Part shown: positions 1 through 5,571 of the stretch, one piece after another
Layout: every line of letters begins with the position of its first letter
Position numbering within the stretch: position 1 is the first letter of the stretch
Assembly (NCBI GenBank): GCA_013812695.1
Contig: JACCSZ010000369.1
Span: forward strand, 1 to 12,808
Source: Gemmatimonadales bacterium
GTDB lineage: Bacteria; Gemmatimonadota; Gemmatimonadetes; Gemmatimonadales; GWC2-71-9
Length of the DNA stretch: 12,808 nt
Direction: 5' to 3'
Notes under the pieces: model-generated
Seen by the model: only the letters and a program-made list of their open reading frames with translations
Database searches by the model: none
Told to the model about the DNA's origin: nothing
Made by a program: the position numbers and the translations under genes

Positions 1-10
1 GGTAGGGCAC

Positions 11-67
11 AGGCTTGCTTGCGGAGCTGGCGCAGAATCGCTAACTTGCTGGACAACAAGCAAGCCT
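11..67. promoter_or_regulatory. Inverted repeat upstream of the TetR gene, candidate operator
   Basis: An 11-base arm AGGCTTGCTTG (11-21) is matched exactly by its reverse complement CAAGCAAGCCT (57-67), with 35 bases between. A third, shorter copy of the core, CTTGCT (45-50), faces AGCAAG (59-64) across 8 bases. The repeat ends 13 bases before the GTG start of the TetR-family gene. TetR regulators commonly bind inverted repeats next to their own gene, so this is a candidate autoregulatory operator that would also control the overlapping dehydrogenase gene. A weak -35/-10 pair (TTGCGG at 19-24, TAACTT at 42-47, 17-base spacer) would lie between the arms, but each box matches consensus at only 3 of 6 positions. 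A terminator for an upstream gene is less likely because the loop is long and no T-run follows. Confidence 0.4.
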
Positions 68-80
68 TAGTGGAGCGCCC

Positions 81-752
81 GTGCCCCAGCCTGTGGAAAA
101 GGAAAGAAACGCGGCGCGGTCTCGCACAGCGATTCTCAACGCCGCCGAGCGGCTGTTTGCCGAGCAGGGATTCGATGCGACCAGCCTGACCGCTGTCGGG
201 TCCGCGGCAGGTGTCAGCCGCGGGACGCCGGGCTATTTCTTCGGCAGCAAGGCCGAGCTCTATCGGGCCGTGCTCGACCGCGCGTTCGCCGAGGTGCGCG
301 AGGCGGTCCGGAGCGGCCGGGCCCGGGCGCTGGCGAGCAGCCGGACCGCGGAGAGCATCCTGGCCGGGGCGGTGTCGGACTACTTCGACTTTCTGGCCGC
401 GCGCCCCAACTTCGTGCGGCTGATCGAGCGCGAAGCACTGAGCGACGCGCGGCAGCTCGAAGGGGCCGGGCACCTTTCCGCCGGCCAGGAGGCGCTCGCC
501 GCCATCAGCGCCGAGCTCGGTCTCGACGACGCCGAGTCGGGCGAGGCCGCGCACCTGCTGTTGAGCGTTATCGCGCTCTGCTGGTTCCCCTTGATTCATG
601 CCCATACGGTTGCCCCCGCCGTCGGCGTCGAGCTCCGGACCGCCGCCGATCTCGAGCGCCGAAGACGCCACGTCGTGGACCTGATATTGCACGGAATTCG
701 CGGGCTCGCCGCCCCCGCCGTCACCCTTTCCGAGGTCGAGAGCCATGACTGA
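81..752 (+). CDS. TetR/AcrR-family transcriptional regulator
   Basis: A 223-residue protein of normal length for a TetR-family repressor, a dimeric DNA-binding protein with a ligand pocket. Residues about 14-60 form the helix-turn-helix domain: an ILNAAERLFAEQGF helix, the T-S-L-T-A-V segment, then AAGVSRGTPGYFFGSKAEL, matching the usual GVSxGTxYxxFxSKxxL pattern with PG in place of the common LY. The remaining residues are helical with no conserved catalytic motif, as expected of a ligand-binding domain. The start is GTG at 81; GGAG at 72-75 gives a 5-base spacing and no in-frame ATG is available. Its last codons overlap the start of the acyl-CoA dehydrogenase gene by 8 bases (745-752), so the two are almost certainly co-translated. 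By analogy with TetR-type regulators of fatty-acid breakdown (PsrA, Bacillus FadR), I infer that it represses this pair and responds to an acyl-CoA or fatty acid. The ligand cannot be read from the sequence. Confidence 0.92.
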   Translation: MPQPVEKERNAARSRTAILNAAERLFAEQGFDATSLTAVGSAAGVSRGTPGYFFGSKAELYRAVLDRAFAEVREAVRSGRARALASSRTAESILAGAVSDYFDFLAARPNFVRLIEREALSDARQLEGAGHLSAGQEALAAISAELGLDDAESGEAAHLLLSVIALCWFPLIHAHTVAPAVGVELRTAADLERRRRHVVDLILHGIRGLAAPAVTLSEVESHD

Positions 753-2613
753 TGTCCTCAGCCGCCCGGTCAAGCAGCCGCGGACCGCGCTCGCCACCGA
801 GCAGGAGGCGCGTGAGGTCGCCGAGGCGGCGCGCGAGAAGGAGTGGCAGGCGCCCAGCTTCGTGCGGCTGCTGTTCGAGGGTTCCTTCCGGCTCGACCTG
901 GTGCACCCTTTCCCCCAGATGGATCCGGCCGACGTCGAGCGGGCGCGCCCGTTCATGGAGCGGCTCGAGCGCTTTCTCGTCGAGCGCGTGGATAGCGACC
1001 TGATCGACCGCGAGGGCAAGATCCCCGCTGACGTCATCCAGGGTCTCCGGGAGATCGGCGCCTTCGGCATCAAGATTCCCGTGGAGTACGGCGGTCTGGG
1101 CCTCAGCCAGACCGGCTACACGCACGCCATCGGGCTCGTGACGAGCGTGGATGGCAATCTCACGGCGCTGCTCTCGGCCGCGCAATCGATCGGCGTGCCA
1201 CAACCCCTCAAGCTGTTCGGCACGCCGGAGCAGAAAGCGCGTTACCTGCCGCGACTGGCGAAGGGCGCCATCAGCGCATTCGCCTTGACCGAGGGCAACG
1301 TGGGCAGCGATCCTGCCGCGATGAGCACGTCCGCCGTCCTCTCGGCCGACGGCACCCACTACGTGCTCAACGGCGAGAAGCTCTGGTGTACCAACGGCAC
1401 GGTGGCCGAGCTGATGGTGGTCATGGCAAAGACCGGCCCGAAGAAAATCACGGCTTTCATCGTCGAGATGGAGTGGCCGGGTGTCGAGGTCGTGCAGCGG
1501 CTTCACTTCATGGGGCTCAAGGGCATCGAGAACGGCATCATCCGCTTCACCGACGTGAAGGTGCCCGCCGAGAACGTGCTGTGGGGCGAGGGCAAGGGTC
1601 TCAAGCTCGCGCTGGTGACGCTCAACACCGGCAGGCTCACGCTTCCCGCGTCGGCCGTGGCCGGGAGCAAGCGCGCGCTCGAGATCGTCCGCCGGTGGTC
1701 GGCGCGCCGCGTGCAGTGGGGCCAGGCGATCGGCAAGCACGATGCGATCGCACAGAAGATCGGGCGGATGACGGCCGAGATCTTCGCCATGGAAGCCGTG
1801 GCCGACCTGGCCTCCCTCATGGCCGACCGCGGCACGACCGACATCCGGCTCGAGGCGGCGATGGCCAAGATGTGGAACACCGAGCTCGGCTGGCGGATCA
1901 TGGACGACACGCTGCAGATCAAGGGTGGGCGCGGCTACGAAACCGCCGATAGCCTGCGGGCCCGCGGCGAGCGCCCGGACCCGGTGGAGCGTATGATGCG
2001 CGACTTCCGCATCAACCTGATCTTCGAGGGCTCGAGCGAGATCATGCGGCTGTTCATCGCGCGCGAGGCGGTGGACACGCATCTGAAGGTCGCCGGCGCG
2101 CTGATCGACCCGAAGAGCACCACGGCGGAGAAGTTGTCGGCGCTCGTGCGCTCTGGAGTGTTCTACGCCACCTGGTACCCGCGGCTCTGGTTCGGCCTCC
2201 GCGGACGTGTCGGCTATGGCGAGTTCGGACCGCTGGCGACGCACCTGCGCTTCGTCGACCGCGCCAGCCGGAAGCTGGCCCGCACGCTGTTCCACTGCAT
2301 GGTGCGATTCGGCCCCAAGCTCGAGCGGCGGCAGGCGGTGCTCGGCCGGCTGGTGGAAATCGGCGCGGAGCTGCTGGCGATCACCGCGGCGTGCAGCCGG
2401 GCGCAGGCAATGGTGGGAGCGGATGCGGCCAACCGCGGGCCGGTCGAGCTGGCCGACCTCTTCGCCCGTCAGGCGCGGCGGCGGGTCGAGGACAGGTTCG
2501 CCGCGGTGTTCGACAACGACGACCTCGCGGCGTACGCGGTGGCGCAGCAGGTCATCCGGGACGAGCACACGTGGCTCGAGCAGGGTATGGTCCGGCTGCC
2601 CGACGCGCGCTAG
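745..2613 (+). CDS. Acyl-CoA dehydrogenase, long VLCAD/ACAD9-like form
   Basis: A flavoenzyme of 622 residues predicted to oxidise acyl-CoA to trans-2-enoyl-CoA, the first step of beta-oxidation, passing electrons to ETF. The N-terminal and middle domains cover about residues 85-275, with the flavin/substrate signature ALTEGNVGSDPA near 181-192; the usual TEP is TEG here. The helical flavin-binding domain follows (about 290-440) and contains GGRGYE and IFEGSSEIMRLF. Glu428 of FEGSSE sits where VLCAD has its catalytic base. About 180 further helical residues (about 445-622) are absent from short- and medium-chain enzymes and resemble the C-terminal extension of VLCAD/ACAD9, which in those proteins helps membrane association. 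Residues 1-80 form a charged leader. The ATG at 745 lies inside the TetR gene and has GAGG at 732-735. A long or branched acyl-CoA substrate is inferred from architecture only. Confidence 0.93.
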   Translation: MTDVLSRPVKQPRTALATEQEAREVAEAAREKEWQAPSFVRLLFEGSFRLDLVHPFPQMDPADVERARPFMERLERFLVERVDSDLIDREGKIPADVIQGLREIGAFGIKIPVEYGGLGLSQTGYTHAIGLVTSVDGNLTALLSAAQSIGVPQPLKLFGTPEQKARYLPRLAKGAISAFALTEGNVGSDPAAMSTSAVLSADGTHYVLNGEKLWCTNGTVAELMVVMAKTGPKKITAFIVEMEWPGVEVVQRLHFMGLKGIENGIIRFTDVKVPAENVLWGEGKGLKLALVTLNTGRLTLPASAVAGSKRALEIVRRWSARRVQWGQAIGKHDAIAQKIGRMTAEIFAMEAVADLASLMADRGTTDIRLEAAMAKMWNTELGWRIMDDTLQIKGGRGYETADSLRARGERPDPVERMMRDFRINLIFEGSSEIMRLFIAREAVDTHLKVAGALIDPKSTTAEKLSALVRSGVFYATWYPRLWFGLRGRVGYGEFGPLATHLRFVDRASRKLARTLFHCMVRFGPKLERRQAVLGRLVEIGAELLAITAACSRAQAMVGADAANRGPVELADLFARQARRRVEDRFAAVFDNDDLAAYAVAQQVIRDEHTWLEQGMVRLPDAR

Positions 2614-2619
2614 CGCGCG
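2604..2619. repeat. 16-bp perfect palindrome over the acyl-CoA dehydrogenase stop codon
   Basis: CGCGCGCTAGCGCGCG is a perfect palindrome that includes the TAG stop codon (2611-2613). It lies 34 bases before the queF start. It could fold into a short GC hairpin at the end of the dehydrogenase message, but no T-run follows, so it is not a classical terminator. In DNA this rich in CG steps it may also be chance. Confidence 0.3.
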
Positions 2620-2653
2620 GTTATCTTCCCGGGAACCACAAGGCGAGCGGCGG

Positions 2654-3046
2654 ATGGCGATTGCGGATGGCAGGACGATCCCGTTTACCGGCCCCGAGGC
2701 GGTGGACGTGGCCGTGCTCGAGACCTTCGACTACACGGGTCCTGAGCAGGAAATCGTGACCGAGACGCGCGAGTTCAGCCCGGTCTGTCCATACAGTGGG
2801 CTGCCGGACTTCGCCACGCTGCGCGTCGTATACGTGCCCGGCGAGCGGTGCATCGAGCTCAAGAGCCTCAAGTACTACGTGACGAGCTACCGCAGCGTGG
2901 GGATCTTTCAGGAGCACGCGACCGCGAAGATCGCGGAGGATCTCTACGGCGTGCTCCGGCCGCGGCGGCTGACGGTGACGACGGTGTATAACACGCGCGG
3001 TGGGTTCGATACGACCTGCACGGTGACCTTGCCCGGGGGTGCGTGA
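2654..3046 (+). CDS. queF: NADPH-dependent 7-cyano-7-deazaguanine (preQ0) reductase
   Basis: QueF reduces the nitrile of preQ0 to the aminomethyl group of preQ1 using NADPH, a cytoplasmic step in making the tRNA wobble base queuosine. The 130-residue length fits the short, unimodular YkvM/QueF class. The SPVCPYSGLPDF segment holds the nucleophilic Cys45 that forms the thioimide with the nitrile, and Asp52. The family signature ELKSLKYYVTSYRS spans 68-81, followed by FQEH with Glu87, probably the second substrate-binding glutamate. I chose the ATG at 2654 because homology begins shortly after it and AAGG lies at 2640-2643. The reading frame is open further upstream (to 2207), but that part overlaps the dehydrogenase in another frame and is a shadow. 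The gene starts 40 bases after the dehydrogenase stop and could be read through from it, although the functions are unrelated. No other queuosine gene and no preQ1 riboswitch is visible nearby. Confidence 0.95.
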   Translation: MAIADGRTIPFTGPEAVDVAVLETFDYTGPEQEIVTETREFSPVCPYSGLPDFATLRVVYVPGERCIELKSLKYYVTSYRSVGIFQEHATAKIAEDLYGVLRPRRLTVTTVYNTRGGFDTTCTVTLPGGA

Positions 3047-3051
3047 GAGTC

Positions 3052-3083
3052 GGAGCGAACTGCCCGTCACCCTGAGCGCTCAG
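3052..3083. repeat. Palindrome and possible repeat relic between convergent queF and the M28 gene
   Basis: The 33-base gap between the two convergent stop codons holds a perfect 12-bp palindrome CTGAGCGCTCAG (3072-3083), which runs into the M28 stop codon, and AACTG (3058-3062) facing CAGTT (3081-3085). It also contains GTCACCCTGAGCG (3066-3078) and GGAGCGAA (3052-3059). Close counterparts of both appear in the hairpin repeat at 8821-8847, but here they are in swapped order. It may be a decayed copy of that element or a weak bidirectional transcription stop. There is no T-run. Confidence 0.3.
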
Positions 3084-4594
3084 TTGGTCGTCAGCGCCGC
3101 CGACGGATTGTTCGGAATCACGTCCGGCTCGCGCTTGGGGCCGCGCGGCAGCAGCTCGGGGAGATTGGCCAGCTCGAAGGCGGTGACCGCCATGACCGCG
3201 GCGGCCTGCTTGAGGTCGTCGGCCACGGCCTTGTCGTAGGTGTCGCTCTGCGAATGATGGGTGTGCCCGTAGCCGCGGCTCACTTGATCATAGTTGAACC
3301 CGGGCACGCCATAGGGGAGAAAGCTGAGATGGTCGGTGCCGGTCTTCGCGGCGTGCCGCACGCTGTCGGCGCCGAGTGCGGCCACCGGGGCGAGCAGGGC
3401 ACGCCAAAGCCCTTCGAGCTCGGTGCGACCCTGGAGCGCCTGGCCGCGAATGGCGCCGGTCCCGTTGTCGAGCACCAGGACCGCCTGGACGCTGTCGGCG
3501 TCGGCGGCGTGTGCGGAGGCGTAAGCGCGTGAGCCGATCAGCCCCTGCTCCTCCCCGCTGAACAGAACGAAGCGGACCGTGCGTTTGGGCTTGAGCCCCG
3601 ACTGCGCGATCGCGCGCGCTGCCTCGAGCACTGCCATCGAACCCGCCCCGTTGTCATTCACGCCCTGCCCCAGGTCCCAGCTGTCCAGGTGGGCTCCCAG
3701 AATGACGGTCTGCCCCGGCCGCTCGCTGCCGCGGATCTCCGCCACCGTATTCCACTGCTGCACCGGGACGCGACCGATCGTATTCTCCACCCGACCCTCG
3801 AGCCGTGGCTTGGCGCCGGTGAGGACCTGGCGCTCGAGCATGGCGTAGTCCTCGTGGGCGATCACCAGGTTCGGGAGCGGCGACACCCGGTTCGGGGAGC
3901 CGCTCATGGTGAGCAGCGCGTGTTCCTTCGATCCGTCCACCAGGGTGCCGAGGGCGCCGGCGGCCTTCAGCAGGTAGGGAAGGTCCACGGCGTACTGACG
4001 GCGCGCCAGCACGGCGGCGGCGCTGGTGTCGGCCGAGGAGAGGGCGCGCACGCGAAGGGTCTCGGCCTGGCGCGCCGAGTCGCCCGCGGTCATCGCGGGG
4101 CCGTCGGGATTCCAGACGGGATAGGCGCTCCGGGGAAGCACCCACGCGCCCCGCACCTGGCCCTTGTGGGCGGCCAGGCTGTCAGAAGTGGAGAGATCGA
4201 CGAGGACTACCGGGCCGGTGAGCGCGCGGCCACCGGTGCCCGCGGTCCAGGCCCAGCTCTGCGCGGTGATCGAGCGGGTGAATGGCGACACCAGCCGGAG
4301 CGACGCGGCTCCGCGTTCCCAGGTGACGCCAAAGGTGTATGGCTCGAGCTTGGCGCTCAGCCCGTAGGCGCGGAACCGCTCCGCGGTCCAGTCGTTCGCT
4401 CGGCGCATGGCGGCAGACCCGGACAGCCTGGGACCGATCGCGTCGCTCAGATGCCGCAGGTTGGCCATGGCCTCCGAGTGATCCATGGCCTGTGCGACTA
4501 GGGCCCCGGCGCCGGTCGTGTCGACCGAATTTTGGGCACGGAGTGCCGCGGGCGAGGTTGCCAGTACGGCAACTGCAAGAAGACGGCAACGCAT
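3080..4594 (-). CDS. Secreted M28-family zinc metallopeptidase, carboxypeptidase Q-like
   Basis: A 504-residue exported peptidase of the M28 family, closest by eye to animal carboxypeptidase Q (PGCP), which cleaves dipeptides and unsubstituted N-terminal amino acids. Residues 1-21 look like a Sec signal peptide (Arg-rich start, hydrophobic AVAVLATSPAAL, cleavage near ALRAQ), so it should act in the periplasm or outside. Residues about 125-270 fit a protease-associated insert. The two-zinc site is complete: His302 in AHLDSWD, Asp314 in GVNDNGAG, Glu348-Glu349 in FSGEEQG, Asp376 in VLVLDNGTG and His447 in HTHHSQSDT. HLDSWDLGQG and KPKRTVRFVLFSGEEQG closely match the CPQ pattern. The ATG at 4594 is chosen because the signal peptide begins there and GGAAG lies 8 bases before it; the frame stays open to 5290, but that part only shadows the neighbour. 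The gene begins 14 bases after the ADP-ribosylglycohydrolase-like stop, so the two form one transcript. Confidence 0.93.
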   Translation of the reverse strand: MRCRLLAVAVLATSPAALRAQNSVDTTGAGALVAQAMDHSEAMANLRHLSDAIGPRLSGSAAMRRANDWTAERFRAYGLSAKLEPYTFGVTWERGAASLRLVSPFTRSITAQSWAWTAGTGGRALTGPVVLVDLSTSDSLAAHKGQVRGAWVLPRSAYPVWNPDGPAMTAGDSARQAETLRVRALSSADTSAAAVLARRQYAVDLPYLLKAAGALGTLVDGSKEHALLTMSGSPNRVSPLPNLVIAHEDYAMLERQVLTGAKPRLEGRVENTIGRVPVQQWNTVAEIRGSERPGQTVILGAHLDSWDLGQGVNDNGAGSMAVLEAARAIAQSGLKPKRTVRFVLFSGEEQGLIGSRAYASAHAADADSVQAVLVLDNGTGAIRGQALQGRTELEGLWRALLAPVAALGADSVRHAAKTGTDHLSFLPYGVPGFNYDQVSRGYGHTHHSQSDTYDKAVADDLKQAAAVMAVTAFELANLPELLPRGPKREPDVIPNNPSAALTTN

Positions 4595-4608
4595 GGAGGA
4601 AGCTTCCG

Positions 4609-5463
4609 TCAGGGTAAAGTGGCCAAAGGGGAACTCGGCGAAACTGCGGCATGCTCCGCGCGCACGAGCCGCGCGGCCAGCAAGCTCAAGACGTCTGCGT
4701 CGACCCGGGAGTTCCAGGCGGCGGGGATGGCGCCCACACCGTCGCGCGCGCCGAGCAGCGCTCCGGCCAGCCCGGCACGCCCGGCGGCCGCCGCGGCACC
4801 GGCCATGTCGTGAAGGCCGCGCTCCCACAGCGGTTCGTGGTATGCCAGCCGGAGTGCCGCGTCCGCGTCGTCCAGGGCATGGCCCGGCACGGAACTTTCC
4901 CTTGCGGTGACAGCATGCGCGGGGAGCGGGATGCGTCGCACGGCCGCCAACAGCGCCTCCGGCACTCCGTTGTTGCGCAACGCCTCGATCACGTCTGGCA
5001 CGAAGTCGCGTTTGCCCTGGAGAAACCGGGCGAGCGCCACGTTCACCGCGACCGCCGACCACGCGACCAATGGGTCCGGGTGGGTGAGCGCGGCGATGTG
5101 ATAGGTGGCGCTCACCAGCGCGCCCGGCGCGTCGAAGGTGGCGAGAGCGACGGGCACGGCCCGGACGAGCGGATCGCTTCCGAATCCGGCTGCGCGTGAC
5201 GGCGGGGCGCCGTGCCGGGCCAGATGCGCCAGCGCGGCACCGGTCTCGGGATCGATGTCCCGCGGTTCGGACAGATGGCGCGCCACCCACCGCAGCGCGA
5301 GCGACTGCACGTCGCGCCGGCCGGCCGCCAGCTCCTCGGCCAGGATACGGGCCATCGCCAGGCCGCCATCGGGTGCGCCGTTGAGCGCGAGCGACCGCCC
5401 GGCCGCCAGGCCGACGAGCGCGCCGGCGGCGCGGAGGGCGAGGGTGGACGCGGGCTTCGGCAG
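4609..5463 (-). CDS. ADP-ribosylglycohydrolase-like (DraG/ARH fold) protein, probably lacking the metal site
   Basis: From a CTG at 5463 this is a 284-residue protein, the usual length for the DraG/ARH family, which removes ADP-ribose from proteins with a two-metal site. Family landmarks are GALVGLAAGRSLALNG (14-29), LRWVARHLSEPRDIDPET (57-74), the THPDP region (127-131) and GALLGARDGVGAIPAAW (234-250). The metal motifs are not there. Where active members have TDDT it reads A-P-D-G-G (30-34), and where they have DTDT just before the GALLGAR helix it reads H-D-M-A-G (218-222). GRS replaces the usual GDA near residue 22. It may therefore be a non-catalytic binder of ADP-ribose or another ligand, or have drifted in function. 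The ATG at 5355 (residue 37) would delete the first family helix. The CTG start has GGAG 7 bases upstream. No signal peptide is visible. It is the first gene of a pair with the M28 peptidase and diverges from gltA. Confidence 0.7.
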   Translation of the reverse strand: MPKPASTLALRAAGALVGLAAGRSLALNGAPDGGLAMARILAEELAAGRRDVQSLALRWVARHLSEPRDIDPETGAALAHLARHGAPPSRAAGFGSDPLVRAVPVALATFDAPGALVSATYHIAALTHPDPLVAWSAVAVNVALARFLQGKRDFVPDVIEALRNNGVPEALLAAVRRIPLPAHAVTARESSVPGHALDDADAALRLAYHEPLWERGLHDMAGAAAAAGRAGLAGALLGARDGVGAIPAAWNSRVDADVLSLLAARLVRAEHAAVSPSSPLATLP

Positions 5464-5474
5464 GTGCGTTCTCC
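5461..5474 (-). promoter_or_regulatory. Ribosome binding site and CTG start of the ADP-ribosylglycohydrolase-like gene
   Basis: Read on the minus strand, GGAG (5474-5471) is followed by AACGCAC (7 bases) and then CTG (5463-5461). The in-frame stop upstream is at 5506-5508, and no ATG, GTG or TTG lies in frame between that stop and the ATG at 5355. Starting at this CTG restores the family's conserved N-terminal helix and full length. A start on CTG is therefore better supported than the internal ATG, which has no comparable leader. Confidence 0.5.
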
Positions 5475-5509
5475 AGCAGAATTCAGGTGGCGTCCCGGAC
5501 CCGGCTCAA

Positions 5510-5538
5510 GTTATACTCGGAAGCTCGTGACGTGCCCA
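5510..5538. promoter_or_regulatory. Overlapping divergent promoter, ADP-ribosylglycohydrolase-like gene and gltA
   Basis: The octamer GTTATACT (5510-5517) reads TATACT (5512-5517) towards gltA and TATAAC (5515-5510) towards the ADP-ribosylglycohydrolase-like gene. For the minus direction a TGGGCA box (5538-5533), 4 of 6 to TTGACA, lies at a 17-base spacing, giving a leader of about 40 bases. For the plus direction the -10 would start RNA near 5524 with a leader of about 48 bases, but no good -35 is visible. One AT-rich spot in very GC-rich DNA probably serves both sides, so the two polymerases would compete for it. Confidence 0.45.
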
Positions 5539-5571
5539 GCTCAGTCGCGCGACTCATGGAGGTGCAGGCTC

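Noticed and set aside
721..2568. Long antisense open frame (615 codons) across the acyl-CoA dehydrogenase gene
   Set aside because: Same compositional shadow effect; the plus-strand gene has clear family motifs.
2207..2653. Upstream extension of queF, giving a 279-residue frame
   Set aside because: It is an Arg/Ser-rich shadow of the dehydrogenase gene. The bimodular QueF form is excluded because the extra part has no QueF-like sequence.
2614..2653. preQ1 riboswitch before queF
   Set aside because: The 40-base gap is too short and has no preQ1-type pseudoknot pattern that I can see.
4595..5290. N-terminal extension of the M28 peptidase frame by 232 codons
   Set aside because: The extension overlaps the ADP-ribosylglycohydrolase-like gene in another frame and is Arg/Ala/Gly-rich filler. 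The signal peptide at 4594 marks the true start.
5212..5571. Upstream extension of gltA by 120 codons
   Set aside because: It overlaps the divergent gene and its promoter. The GGAGG and the homology both point to the GTG at 5572.
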